A stretch of DNA of 64,000 nt from Actinocorallia sp039871655 (GCF_039871655.1 NZ_JBDPLZ010000004.1:124001-188000), one strand, 5' to 3'. Shown: positions 33,913 through 42,960, counted from the first letter of the stretch. Notes: a model not told the origin generated them from the sequence alone. Program-made: numbers and translations.

Positions 33913-34264
33913 GAATTACCTCTTCGATGATTCTGGGATTGGGGAACTGTGCCACCGGCGCGGGACGGCGTACCTTGATACGCCGGTCCGCGAGCAGGTC
34001 GCCGAGCAGGACCTTCACCACGCCCACCGCGAGATCGAGCTCGGAGGCCACTTCGGCCACCGTCAGGGGATCGCGGGCGAGGTTCAGGATCGCCTCGTGT
34101 TCCGGGGTCAGGAGGAGCGAACCGTACACCGGTTCGGAAACGCATACCACGAGTGTCATCAGATCGAGATCAGACGGGTGCGCGGACGAGGTCCGGCCCC
34201 CGGTGAGGGTGAAGGGCCGGACGATCGGCCCGGCCTCCTCGTCGAGCCACTCGTGGCCGGTCAT
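33893..34264 (-). CDS. DUF742 protein (CvnC-type)
   Basis: 123 residues from the ATG at 34264, which overlaps the roadblock stop codon (ATGA). It has the family stretch GPIVRPFTLTGGRT, a winged-helix-like middle (EHEAILNLARDPLTVAEVASELDLAVGVVKVLLGDL) and the conserved end PNPRIIEEVIHGL. It is the third component of the conservon and probably links the roadblock protein and the GTPase; the wHTH could bind DNA, though this has not been shown for the family in general. Confidence 0.9.
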   Translation of the reverse strand: MTGHEWLDEEAGPIVRPFTLTGGRTSSAHPSDLDLMTLVVCVSEPVYGSLLLTPEHEAILNLARDPLTVAEVASELDLAVGVVKVLLGDLLADRRIKVRRPAPVAQFPNPRIIEEVIHGLQAL

Positions 34265-34659
34265 GCCTGACTCGCCGTCCGGGGCCGCGCCGACAGGTGC
34301 AGACCCACCCTGGTGACCAGCATGGCCATCTCGTAGGCGATGACGCCGACGTCGGCCTTGGCGTCGGCCAGGACCGCGAGGTTGGCGCCCTGCCCCGCGG
34401 AGGTGACGAAGAGGAAGGCCTCGTCCATCTCCACGATCGTCTGGCGGACCGCGCCGCCCTGGAACTGCTCGCCGGTGCTGCGGGCCAGGCTCTGGAAACC
34501 GGAGGCCAGCGCGGCCAGGTGCTCGGCGTCGTCTCGGGCCAGTCCCTGGGACTGGCCGATGACCAGGCCGTCGCTCGACAGGACGATCGCCTGCCTGACC
34601 TGGGCCACCCGGGACACCAGATTGTCGAGCAGCCAGTTGAGATCGCCGGGTTCGGTCAT
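34261..34659 (-). CDS. Roadblock/LC7 domain protein (CvnB-type)
   Basis: 132 residues comprising a single roadblock/LC7 fold (~8-118) with the typical start DLNWLLDNLVSRV and central SSDGLVIGQSQGL. Roadblock proteins act as regulators of the cognate GTPase in MglA/MglB-like systems. Start and stop overlap the genes on both sides by four bases each, so the operon is tightly coupled. Confidence 0.92.
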   Translation of the reverse strand: MTEPGDLNWLLDNLVSRVAQVRQAIVLSSDGLVIGQSQGLARDDAEHLAALASGFQSLARSTGEQFQGGAVRQTIVEMDEAFLFVTSAGQGANLAVLADAKADVGVIAYEMAMLVTRVGLHLSARPRTASQA

Positions 34660-36944
34660 GGGCGCTCCTCGGAGGGAAGGGAAGGTTCATCGGCCAGAGA
34701 AGCTGATTCGGAACGGCCGCGCTCCCAGCCCCGCTGCATCGCCGACATGCGCAGGCGCAGGTCGTCCGGGGAGCGTTCGGCGCCGGCCGCGGCGGGCGGG
34801 GGTTCCGGCGGCGCGGGGGCGGGCGCGGCCTCGGCGGGCGCGGCCGTCAGGGACCTGTTCTTGCGCCGCCGCCGGGGCAGGCCGAGGTGGAACTCCGGCT
34901 CGGCGGGGGGATCCTCCACCAGGACGGGCGACGGGCGGAGCGCGGGCGCCGCGGCCGGAGCCGGCTCGGCGGAGGGCTCCGCCGCCTCCAGCGCGGCACG
35001 GGCCAGGACGGGGGACTCCACGGCGTGGTCCTGGGGCTCGTCGGGTTCCGGCATGGGCACATCCGTGTTGAGGATCTTCTTGGGCAGGAAGACCACCGCG
35101 GTGGTCCCCCCGTACGGGGAGGAGCGCAGGGAGACCTTGATGTCGTGCCGCCGGGCCAGCCGGGCCACCACGAACAACCCGAGCCGCGCGCTGTCGGTGA
35201 GGGCGAAGTCCGGCGGCGCCGAGAGCCGGTCGTTGAGCTCCTCCAGGACCTCGGCGGGCAGGCCGAGGCCGCGGTCCTCGATCTCCAGCACGTAGCCGGC
35301 GGCGACGCCCTGGCCGGAGATCTCGATCGGGGTGTCCGGCGGGGAGTACTGGACGGCGTTCTCGACGAGGTCGGCCAGCAGGTGGATGGTGTCGGCCACG
35401 GCGGGGCCGACCACCGAGACCCGGGGCATCGGAAGCACCCGGACCCGGGTGTAGTCCTCCACCTCCGAGGCCGCGCCGCGCACCACGTCCATGAGCGGGA
35501 CGGGGGAGCGCCAGCCGCGCCCGGGGGTCTTGCCCGCCAGGATGACCAGGCCTTCGGCATGCCGCCGCATCCGGGTGGCCAGGTGGTCGAGCTGGAACAG
35601 GCGGGCCAGCTCTTCGGGGTCGTCGGCGTCGCGTTCCATCTGGTCCAGCAGCGACAGCTGCCGGTGCAGCAGCGCCTGGTTGCGGGAGGCCAGGTTGACG
35701 AAGACGTCGCGGACGGCGTTCGTGGTGGAGGCCTCGTGCTGGGCCGCCTCCAGGACGGCCGAGCGCGCGGCGGCGAACGAACGGAAGATGCGTTCGATCT
35801 CGGTGACGCTGAACTGCACGCCGACGGGGCCGCCCGGGTCGGTGATCTTGTGTCCGCCGCGGACCATCTCGGCGAGCACGGGCAGCTGGTCGCGGGTGAA
35901 CTCGCCGACGGTGTCGGCCAGGGCCCGGCTCTCCCGGATCAGCCTGCGCGCCACCCGCCAGGCGATGGTGAGGGAGAGCACCACGGCGAGCAGGCCCAGG
36001 CCGCCGAGCAGGGAGATGCGCAGCAGGATCCCGAAGGAGGCCGAACGCTCCTGCGCGGCGATCTCCTCGCGCGGGCCGTCCTCCAGGTCCTGCAGCTCGC
36101 CGAGCAGGTTGCCCGCGCTGGTGTCCCAGTCCTGCTGGGACACCGTCTGCGCGCCGCCCTGGCTGCGGGTGAGCCGCTCCTCCATCTGCCCGAACCGCTG
36201 GTAGTCGGTGCCGTTGAAGAAGGCGTTGTACCGGCCCCGGTCGGCAGGCGGCAGTTGCGGGAGGGCGTCGGAGTAGAGGAGGTCGCGGGCTCCGGCCACC
36301 GCGGCCAGCTCCCTGCGCTCCCAGGCGTTCAGCGGGGCGGGCAGCCGTCCGGCGACGATCGCGTCGGCGCGGGAGATCTGCTCCCTGGCCATGCTCAACG
36401 AGGTGAGCAGGGCGGCGTCCCGGGCGAGCCTCGGGTCCACGGGGAGCACGCCTCGTCGGATGCCGAAGGCGCCGTCGATCAGCGACCGGAAGGTGGTGTA
36501 GACCTCGGTGCGGTTCTTGGTCCCGCCGCCGTCGACCAGGGAGCGCAGGAGGGCCAGCCCGCCGAGGTCGCGGCCGAACCGGTCCATCCGTTCGCGGGTG
36601 CCCTCGTCGACGGAGCCGCGCAGGTTGCGGCCGGCGACGTTGCGGTCGAAGACCTCGCGCGCCGAGTTGGTGATCTCACGGTAGGTCTGCAGTTCGCCGG
36701 CGCGCACCGCCGCGGGGGCGCTCATCGAGAGCATGGAGAGCTTGCGTTCGCGCTGGAGCGCGATGGCCAGATCCTGGACGGGCTGCACCAGGTCGGTGTC
36801 GAGAGTGCGCGCCCGGGCCAGGTCGAGCCCCTGGTTCAGGGCGCCGGACGCGGTGAACGCCCACAGCACGATGAGCGCGGTGAGCGGGACTGCCAGCAGT
36901 GAGATGATCGCGGATCTGATCGGCTGGCTGCGCGAACGTCGCAT
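34656..36944 (-). CDS. Nitrate/nitrite-sensing-type sensor histidine kinase (CvnA-type)
   Basis: 762 residues. The first membrane helix (~12-32), a large extracytoplasmic NIT-type helical sensor (~35-305) and a second helix (~312-335) are followed by a HAMP-like region, a dimerisation region around NLASRNQALLHRQLSLLDQME with a candidate histidine, and an ATPase domain (N-box LVENAVQYSPPDT, G-box DRGLGLP). The C-terminal ~140 residues are a Pro/Ala/Glu-rich disordered tail. It heads the conservon operon. The classic HExxTP-type H-box of ordinary kinases is not present, as usual in this subgroup. Confidence 0.9.
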   Translation of the reverse strand: MRRSRSQPIRSAIISLLAVPLTALIVLWAFTASGALNQGLDLARARTLDTDLVQPVQDLAIALQRERKLSMLSMSAPAAVRAGELQTYREITNSAREVFDRNVAGRNLRGSVDEGTRERMDRFGRDLGGLALLRSLVDGGGTKNRTEVYTTFRSLIDGAFGIRRGVLPVDPRLARDAALLTSLSMAREQISRADAIVAGRLPAPLNAWERRELAAVAGARDLLYSDALPQLPPADRGRYNAFFNGTDYQRFGQMEERLTRSQGGAQTVSQQDWDTSAGNLLGELQDLEDGPREEIAAQERSASFGILLRISLLGGLGLLAVVLSLTIAWRVARRLIRESRALADTVGEFTRDQLPVLAEMVRGGHKITDPGGPVGVQFSVTEIERIFRSFAAARSAVLEAAQHEASTTNAVRDVFVNLASRNQALLHRQLSLLDQMERDADDPEELARLFQLDHLATRMRRHAEGLVILAGKTPGRGWRSPVPLMDVVRGAASEVEDYTRVRVLPMPRVSVVGPAVADTIHLLADLVENAVQYSPPDTPIEISGQGVAAGYVLEIEDRGLGLPAEVLEELNDRLSAPPDFALTDSARLGLFVVARLARRHDIKVSLRSSPYGGTTAVVFLPKKILNTDVPMPEPDEPQDHAVESPVLARAALEAAEPSAEPAPAAAPALRPSPVLVEDPPAEPEFHLGLPRRRRKNRSLTAAPAEAAPAPAPPEPPPAAAGAERSPDDLRLRMSAMQRGWERGRSESASLADEPSLPSEERP

Positions 36945-37077
36945 GCCCGGCAGGCCTCCGTGGGGGGTTCCGTCGAGTGGTCACAGTGAAACGGCGGGGA
37001 CGTGAGCGGAGCCTACTACGGTGGTGATCTGATGCGCTTCCCCGGGCATATCGCACAAAGTTAGTACGTTACGGGAC

Positions 37078-37083
37078 TACCCT
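37078..37083 (+). promoter_or_regulatory. Candidate -10 box (TACCCT), leaderless CbiX-like gene
   Basis: TACCCT ends 7 bases before the GTG at 37091, with no ribosome-binding site. Confidence 0.35.
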
Positions 37084-37090
37084 TTACCCC

Positions 37091-37873
37091 GTGACCGAAC
37101 TCCCCGATGTGACTCCCGACGCGCTGCCGACCCGGCGCCGTGCCGGTCGTCGCGGCGGCCGACACCGCGGCGGCTCCTTCTCACTCCCGCCCGACTCGCC
37201 CGCCGTGGTCCTCGTCGGCGGGCCGTCCGAGGTCATGGGCGAGATGGCCAGGATCATCGCCGTCGCCCACCCCGGCATCCCGGTGCACGCCGGCGCCGAC
37301 GCAGACCTGGGCCTGCTGGCAGGAGACCCCGCCGCCGTGGTCGTGCCGCTGTTGCTGACTCCCGATCCCGCGATCGAGACGCCGCTCCGCGAGGGACTCG
37401 CCGAGCTGCCCGTCCTGGTGTCGGACGTGCTCGGCCCGCATCCGCTGCTGGCCGAGGCGCTGCATCTGAGGCTGGCCGAGGCGGGCCTGGCCCGGGCCGA
37501 CCGCATCCGCATGATGAGCATGGTGACCGCCGCGGACGGCGTCGTCCTGGCCTCCCGCGCCGTCGACGAGAGCGCCGAGGTGACCGCGGTGCTGCTGGCC
37601 TCACGGCTGGCCGTCCCCGTGGTGACGGCGCCGCTCGGCGACCCGCAGAAACTCGCCGCCGCCACCGAGGCGCTGCGCGGCATGGGCTCCCACCGTCCGG
37701 CGCTCTCCCCCTGCGTGCTGGAGGTGGACGAGACCGAACTGGCCAAGGCCGCCGCCGACGCGGGCGCCGAGCCCGCCGCGGCGCTGGGCGCGCACCCCTC
37801 GGTGGCGCAGCTGGCCGTCCTGCGGTACGTGGAGGCCCTGGAAGCCGCCTACTACCAGTCCGAAGAAGGGTGA
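37091..37873 (+). CDS. CbiX/sirohydrochlorin-chelatase-like protein lacking metal-ligand histidines
   Basis: 260 residues. After a basic N-terminal tail, the body follows the CbiX pattern: a short strand (VVLVGGPSE), then VVVPLLLTPD, then VLVSDVLGPHPLLAEAL, and again a second half with VTAADGVVLASRAVDE and VAQLAVLRYVEALEAAY. In active chelatases the first strand ends in a His-Gly-Ser and the loop after PLLL carries another histidine. Here these positions read GGPS and TPDPAIETP. It is therefore probably not a functional chelatase, perhaps a binding or structural relative. It is monocistronic, with a hairpin after the stop. Confidence 0.7.
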   Translation: MTELPDVTPDALPTRRRAGRRGGRHRGGSFSLPPDSPAVVLVGGPSEVMGEMARIIAVAHPGIPVHAGADADLGLLAGDPAAVVVPLLLTPDPAIETPLREGLAELPVLVSDVLGPHPLLAEALHLRLAEAGLARADRIRMMSMVTAADGVVLASRAVDESAEVTAVLLASRLAVPVVTAPLGDPQKLAAATEALRGMGSHRPALSPCVLEVDETELAKAAADAGAEPAAALGAHPSVAQLAVLRYVEALEAAYYQSEEG

Positions 37874-37908
37874 CGTCCCCGGGCGGAACCGCGCGGTGAA
37901 GACACGGA

Positions 37909-37940
37909 AAAGCCCCCGGGCCGACGGGCTCCGGGGGCTT
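37909..37940. terminator. GC hairpin between the CbiX-like gene and ceoC
   Basis: AAGCCCCCGG pairs with CCGGGGGCTT (10 bp) around an 11-base loop, between convergent genes. Confidence 0.65.
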
Positions 37941-37973
37941 CCGCGTTCTCAGGGCGTTCGGGACGGGCCGCGG

Positions 37974-38633
37974 TCAGCGGGAGCTGAGCAGCTCGCCGAG
38001 CTCGTCCTCGACGTCCTGGCTGGCCACGAACATCAGCTCGTCCCCGGCCTCCAGGGTGTCGTCCTTGGACGGGACGAGCACCCTGCCCTCGCGCAGGATC
38101 GCCACCAGGGCGGTGTCCCTGGGCCACTGGACGGTGCCGACCCGCTGGCCGTTCAGCGGGGCGTCGTCGGGCAGGGTCAGCTCGACGAGGTTGGCGTCCC
38201 CCTGGCGGAAGGTCATCAGCCGGACCAGGTCGCCGACGCTGACCGCCTCCTCCACCAGCGCGCTGAGCAGTCGGGGGGTGGAGACCGCGACGTCCACGCC
38301 CCAGGACTCGTTGAACAGCCACTCGTTCTTCGGATGGTTGATCCGGGCCACCACCCGGGGCACCCCGTACTCGGTCTTGGCCAGCAGCGAGACCACCAGG
38401 TTCACCTTGTCGTCGCCGCTGGAGGCCACCACCACCTGGCAGCGCTCCAGCGCCGCGTCGTCCAGCGAGGAGATCTCGCAGGCGTCGGCCAGCAGCCACT
38501 CGGCGCGCGGCACCATCTCCACCTTGATGGCCTTGGGGTCCTTGTCGATGAGCAGGACCTCGTGCCCGTTCTCCAGCAGCTCCTGGGCGATGGACCGGCC
38601 CACCGCGCCGGCCCCGGCTATCGCCACCCGCAT
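37974..38633 (-). CDS. ceoC: TrkA-family potassium-uptake regulator CeoC
   Basis: 219 residues. N-terminal RCK_N Rossmann domain (GAGAVGRSIA, then Asp in VLLIDKDP) and C-terminal RCK_C domain (~140-219). RCK proteins bind NAD(H), ATP/ADP or c-di-AMP and gate K+ channels. The ATG at 38633 is preferred over the GTG at 38642 because AGGAG lies 10 bases upstream. It follows ceoB by one base, so the two subunits are co-translated and probably form a mixed ring. Confidence 0.9.
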   Translation of the reverse strand: MRVAIAGAGAVGRSIAQELLENGHEVLLIDKDPKAIKVEMVPRAEWLLADACEISSLDDAALERCQVVVASSGDDKVNLVVSLLAKTEYGVPRVVARINHPKNEWLFNESWGVDVAVSTPRLLSALVEEAVSVGDLVRLMTFRQGDANLVELTLPDDAPLNGQRVGTVQWPRDTALVAILREGRVLVPSKDDTLEAGDELMFVASQDVEDELGELLSSR

Positions 38634-38634
38634 G

Positions 38635-39300
38635 TCACTCACTCTCCTGGACGCGCTCGGCCAGCGCCTCGGTGATCCGGTCGATGTCAGAGGAACGCGC
38701 CATCACATGGACCACGTCGCCGTCCTGGATGACGGTGTCCCCGGTGGGGATGACGGCCTCGCCGAGCCGGCTGAGGAAGGCCACGCGGGTGCGCGCCGAG
38801 CTCTCCAGCTCGCCGACCTTGGCGCCGATCCAGGCCGTGTCGGTCTGCACCTCGGCGAGCTTGACCTCACCGGTGGGGTCGCGCCACAGCGGCATCGCGC
38901 CGTCGGGCAGCAGCCGCCGCAGCATCTGCTCGGCGGTCCAGCGGACCGTCGCCACGGTCGGGATGCCCAGCCGCTGGTAGACCTCGGCCCGCCGGGAGTC
39001 GTAGATCCGCGCGACGACGTTCTCCACCCCGAAGGTCTCCCGTGCCACCCGGGCGGAGATGATGTTGGAGTTGTCGCCGCTGCTGACCGCGACGAAGGCC
39101 GAGGCCCGCTCGATCTGGGCCTCGATCAGCACGTCCCTGTCGAAGCCCATGCCCACCACCCGGCGGCCCTTGAAGGTTCCGCGCAGCCTGCGGAAGGCCT
39201 CGGGGCTCTGGTCGATGATGGCGACCGAATGGCCCTTGTCCTCCAGGATATGGGCGAGGGTCGAGCCGACCCTGCCGCATCCCATGATGACGATATGCAC
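38635..39300 (-). CDS. ceoB: TrkA-family potassium-uptake regulator CeoB
   Basis: 221 residues. RCK_N domain with GCGRVGSTLA and Asp in VAIIDQSPE, then RCK_C (~135-215). It is the first gene of the ceoBC pair and is divergent from a large APC-type permease that is a plausible K+ transporter. Mycobacteria carry the same two-gene arrangement. The classical membrane partner TrkH/KtrB is not encoded in this window. Confidence 0.9.
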   Translation of the reverse strand: MHIVIMGCGRVGSTLAHILEDKGHSVAIIDQSPEAFRRLRGTFKGRRVVGMGFDRDVLIEAQIERASAFVAVSSGDNSNIISARVARETFGVENVVARIYDSRRAEVYQRLGIPTVATVRWTAEQMLRRLLPDGAMPLWRDPTGEVKLAEVQTDTAWIGAKVGELESSARTRVAFLSRLGEAVIPTGDTVIQDGDVVHVMARSSDIDRITEALAERVQESE

Positions 39301-39460
39301 GAACCGTTCCGTTCTCGATCGTGAAGATGTCGGTGGCTGTACGCGACAGTATCCCCCCGAACAGGCAAAGCTCCGCCCTGCGGAGAACGCGGATACCGGT
39401 CGGCCGGGTCCGTTCTCGTATCAGGGGGTGCCGAGGAGAAACGCCCGTGAGGGCAACGAT

Positions 39461-39466
39461 TAGAGT
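39461..39466 (+). promoter_or_regulatory. Candidate -10 box (TAGAGT), leaderless permease gene
   Basis: TAGAGT ends 8 bases before the GTG at 39475. No ribosome-binding site lies between, so the transcript is probably leaderless. Confidence 0.4.
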
Positions 39467-39474
39467 CTCTCTAC

Positions 39475-41469
39475 GTGTCGAAGGTTCCCGACGTCGCCAA
39501 GCGTCTGCTGCTCGGGCGGGCCCTGCGCAGCGCGCAGGCTCACGAGCAGCTTCTTCCCAAGCGCATCGCGCTTCCGGTGTTCGCCAGTGACGCCCTGTCG
39601 TCGGTCGCGTACGCTCCGCAGGAGATCCTCATCACGCTGGGCATCGCGGGGCTGGCCGGGTACGCCTTCACCCCCTGGGTGGCGGCCGCCGTCATCCTGA
39701 TCCTGCTCGTCGTGGTGGCCTCCTACCGGCAGAACGTCCGGGCCTACCAGAGCGGGGGCGGCGACTTCGAGGTCGCCACCACCAACCTGGGCGGCAACTG
39801 GGGGCTGGTCGTGGCCAGCGCCCTGCTGGTCGACTACGTGCTCACCGTCGCGGTGTCGATCTCCTCGGCGGTGGAGAACCTGGGGGCCTTCTCCGATCTC
39901 ATCCACGAGCACAAGGTCGGCTTCGCGATCCTCATCGTCGTCCTCCTGACCCTGCTGAACCTGCGCGGACTGAAGGAGTCGGGCATCGCCTTCGCGATCC
40001 CGACCTACCTCTTCATGTTCGCGGTGTTCGCCATGATGATCTGGGGTTTCATCCGGCTCGCGGCGGGCGCGGACCTGAAGGCCTCGACCGCCGGCCTGGA
40101 GGTCCAGGGCACCGCGAGCGGCGTGGCCGGAGCGGCGGGGATCTTCCTGCTGCTGCGGGCCTTCGCGTCCGGGTGCGCGGCGCTCACCGGCGTCGAGGCG
40201 ATCAGCAACGGCGTCCCGGCGTTCAAGAAGCCCAAGGGGCAGAACGCCGCCAAGACCCTGGCGATGCTGGGCCTGGTGGCGGTCACCATGTTCGGCGGCG
40301 TCAGCGCGCTGGCCTACCTGACCGACGCCAAGGCGGCGGACCCGACGCACGGCAGCCGCCTGATCGACCCGGCGACCGGCGAGGACGTCTCCAAGGGGCA
40401 GAACACGGTGATCACCCAGGTCGCCGAGACGGTCTTCAGCAACTTCACGCCCATGTACGTGTTCCTGACCGCCATGACGGCGCTGATCCTGATCCTGGCC
40501 GCCAACACCGCCTACAACGGCTTCCCCGTTCTGGCCTCGGTCCTGGCGCAGAACCGCTACCTGCCCCGGCAGCTGCACACCCGGGGCGACAGGCTGGCCT
40601 TCAGCAACGGCATCCTCATGCTGGCCGGGGCCGCGATCGTGCTGATGTACGTCTTCAAGGCCGACGTGACCAGGCTGATCCAGCTCTACATCGTCGGCGT
40701 CTTCGTGTCCTTCACCATCAGCCAGACCGGCATGGTCCGGCACTGGAACCGGCTGCTGCGCACCGAGTCGGACGCCAAGCGGCGGAGGGAGATGCGGACC
40801 TCCCGGCTGATCAACAGCATCGGGCTGGTGATCACCGGCACCGTGCTGGTGATCGTCCTGATCACGAAGTTCACCCATGGGGCGTGGATCGTCTGCATCG
40901 CGATGCCCGCGCTGTTCCTGGTGATGCGGGGGATCCGCACCCACTACGACCGGGTCGCGGTGGAACTGGAGCCGGACGAGGAGGAGTACGCGCTGCCCGC
41001 GCGCAACCACGCCATCGTGCTGGTCTCCAAGGTCCACAAGCCGACGCTGCGCGCCGTGGCCTACGCCAGGGCCACCCGGCCCTCCATCCTGGAGGCGGTC
41101 ACGGTCGGGGTGGACCCGGAGGAGGCGGCGCAACTCCAGGACGAGTGGCACGCGCTGGACCTGCCGGTCCCCCTCAAGGTCCTCGACTCGCCCTACCGGG
41201 AGATCACCCGCCCGGTGCTGGACTACGTGCGCAACGTCCGGCGCAAGTCCCCCCGGGACGTGGTGACGGTCTACATCCCCGAGTACGTGGTGGGCCGCTG
41301 GTGGGAGCACCTCCTGCACAACCAGAGCGCCCTGCGTCTGAAGGGCCGCCTGCTCTTCCAGCCCGGCGTCATGGTCACCAGCGTGCCCTGGCAGCTGGCC
41401 TCCTCCGCCAGGCTCAAGGGCCGGACCGAACGCCCGGCCCCCGGCTCGGTCCGGCGGGGCGATCAGTGA
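39475..41469 (+). CDS. APC-superfamily permease, KimA-like (probable K+ uptake)
   Basis: 664 residues. About twelve membrane helices (~25-480) begin with the conserved ALPVFASDALSSVAYAPQEIL, followed by a C-terminal cytoplasmic region of ~180 residues (HAIVLVSKVHKPTLRAVAYA), which resembles a universal-stress-protein fold. Size, first-helix sequence and cytoplasmic tail match the KimA/YdaO group of high-affinity potassium importers. The divergent ceoBC K+ regulators next door support that role. Closely related amino-acid permeases are the alternative. No c-di-AMP riboswitch was recognised in the 174-bp gap upstream. Confidence 0.82.
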   Translation: MSKVPDVAKRLLLGRALRSAQAHEQLLPKRIALPVFASDALSSVAYAPQEILITLGIAGLAGYAFTPWVAAAVILILLVVVASYRQNVRAYQSGGGDFEVATTNLGGNWGLVVASALLVDYVLTVAVSISSAVENLGAFSDLIHEHKVGFAILIVVLLTLLNLRGLKESGIAFAIPTYLFMFAVFAMMIWGFIRLAAGADLKASTAGLEVQGTASGVAGAAGIFLLLRAFASGCAALTGVEAISNGVPAFKKPKGQNAAKTLAMLGLVAVTMFGGVSALAYLTDAKAADPTHGSRLIDPATGEDVSKGQNTVITQVAETVFSNFTPMYVFLTAMTALILILAANTAYNGFPVLASVLAQNRYLPRQLHTRGDRLAFSNGILMLAGAAIVLMYVFKADVTRLIQLYIVGVFVSFTISQTGMVRHWNRLLRTESDAKRRREMRTSRLINSIGLVITGTVLVIVLITKFTHGAWIVCIAMPALFLVMRGIRTHYDRVAVELEPDEEEYALPARNHAIVLVSKVHKPTLRAVAYARATRPSILEAVTVGVDPEEAAQLQDEWHALDLPVPLKVLDSPYREITRPVLDYVRNVRRKSPRDVVTVYIPEYVVGRWWEHLLHNQSALRLKGRLLFQPGVMVTSVPWQLASSARLKGRTERPAPGSVRRGDQ

Positions 41470-41554
41470 GAGCGCACGGGAAGTGCTCCCGGGGGATCCC
41501 GCCGGAGGGGCGCCGCCGGGCGCCGGACCGTTCCTTCGACTTCGAAGCAGGCCC

Positions 41555-41560
41555 TAGACT
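41555..41560 (+). promoter_or_regulatory. Candidate -10 box (TAGACT), leaderless methyltransferase gene
   Basis: TAGACT ends 8 bases before the GTG at 41569, with no ribosome-binding site. Confidence 0.4.
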
Positions 41561-41568
41561 CGCGGAAC

Positions 41569-42960
41569 GTGACTGATTCGGATCTCCTTGAACTCGAAGT
41601 CGGCCCCGTCGGGCATGGCGGCTTCTGCGTGGCCCGGCACGAGGGGCTGGTCGTCTTCGTGCGGCACGCCCTCCCGGGCGAACTCGTCCGGGCCAGGGTG
41701 ACCGAGGAGACCCGCACCTATCTGCGCGCGGACGCGGTGGAGATCCTCAGGTCGTCGCCGGACCGGGTGGAGCCGCCCTGCATGTTCGCCGGGCCGGGCC
41801 GCTGCGGCGGCTGCGACTGGCAGCACGCCACCCCGGCGGCGCAGCGCGCGCTCAAGGCCGACGTGGTGGCCGAGCAGCTGCGGCGGCTGGCCGGGATCGA
41901 CCGGCCGGTGCATGTGGAGGAGGTGCCGGTCCCGGCCGTCTACACAGAGGACGGCGAGCCGCTGTCCGCCCCGCCCGGCTTCGGCTGGCGCACGCGCGTG
42001 CAGTTCGCCGTCGACCCCGAGGGCGCCGTGGGGCTGCGCAAGCACCGCTCGCACGACCTGGAGTACGTCGACGAGTGCCTGATCGCCCACCCCGGCGTCG
42101 AGATGATCGGGATCGAGCGCAAGCGCTGGCCCGGGGCCTCCGCGGTGGAGGGCATCACGTCCGCCGCGACCGGGGACCGCCTGGTGGTGGTCTCCGAGCC
42201 CAAGGGCAGGCGCGGCAGGCCGCCGCAGGTGCCGCAGCTGGACGTGCCGGTGCGGCTGGTGAAGCCCGAGCGACCCGGGCAGGGGCCGCGGGAGGGCCGC
42301 CGCCCGGTCGTCCCGTTCGTGCGTGAGGAGGCCGCAGGGCGGCTCTGGCAGGTCACCGGCAGCGGTTTCTGGCAGGTGCACCCGGGGGCGGCCGACAAGC
42401 TGGCCGACGCCGTGCTGGAGGCGCTGCAGCCCAAGCCGGGGGACATCGCCCTCGACCTGTACTGCGGGGTCGGCCTGTTCGCCGGGGTGCTGGGCGAGCG
42501 GGTGGGCCCGCGCGGCCTGGTGGTCGGGGTCGAGGCCGGCGGGCAGGCGGTCCGCGACGCCAAGTTCAACCTCAAGGACCTGCCGCAGGTGAACATCGAG
42601 CAGGGCAAGGTCGAGGAGGTGCTGGCCGCGCTGGAGTTCGGCCAGAGCCAGGGCCGCAGTACCGCCAGGACCCAGGTCAAGCGCGGGCAGGAGGCCGGGC
42701 ACCGGGGCGGCTCCCGGGTGCGCGGGGCCGACATCACGGTGCTGGACCCGCCCCGGGCGGGCGCGGGGGAGAAGGTGGTGGACGAGATCGCCCGCCGCAC
42801 CAACCGGAAGATCGCCTACGTGTCCTGCGATCCAGCGACCCTGGCCCGCGACCTGAAGTACTTCTCGGCGCGCGGCTGGGTGCTGGAGACGCTCAGGGCG
42901 TTCGACCTGTTCCCCAACACCAGCCACGTCGAGTGCGTCGCCTCCCTCGTGCGGGGGTGA
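41569..42960 (+). CDS. TRAM-domain class I RNA uracil-C5 methyltransferase (RlmD/TrmA-like)
   Basis: 463 residues. The N-terminal TRAM domain (~1-58) precedes a cysteine cluster (CMFAGPGRCGGCDW, about residues 71-84) typical of the [4Fe-4S] site of RumA/RlmD enzymes. The Rossmann methyltransferase domain has DLYCGVGLFA for SAM, a long basic insertion, then DPPRAGAG, and VSCDPATLARD with the catalytic cysteine in SCD. It should methylate C5 of a uridine in rRNA or tRNA; the exact site is not determined. It is monocistronic with a hairpin after the stop. Confidence 0.9.
   Translation: MTDSDLLELEVGPVGHGGFCVARHEGLVVFVRHALPGELVRARVTEETRTYLRADAVEILRSSPDRVEPPCMFAGPGRCGGCDWQHATPAAQRALKADVVAEQLRRLAGIDRPVHVEEVPVPAVYTEDGEPLSAPPGFGWRTRVQFAVDPEGAVGLRKHRSHDLEYVDECLIAHPGVEMIGIERKRWPGASAVEGITSAATGDRLVVVSEPKGRRGRPPQVPQLDVPVRLVKPERPGQGPREGRRPVVPFVREEAAGRLWQVTGSGFWQVHPGAADKLADAVLEALQPKPGDIALDLYCGVGLFAGVLGERVGPRGLVVGVEAGGQAVRDAKFNLKDLPQVNIEQGKVEEVLAALEFGQSQGRSTARTQVKRGQEAGHRGGSRVRGADITVLDPPRAGAGEKVVDEIARRTNRKIAYVSCDPATLARDLKYFSARGWVLETLRAFDLFPNTSHVECVASLVRG

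Noticed and set aside
39301..39474. c-di-AMP (ydaO-type) riboswitch before the KimA-like permease
   Set aside because: The gap is only 174 bases and shared with the divergent ceoB, the conserved ydaO blocks were not found, and the permease transcript appears leaderless.
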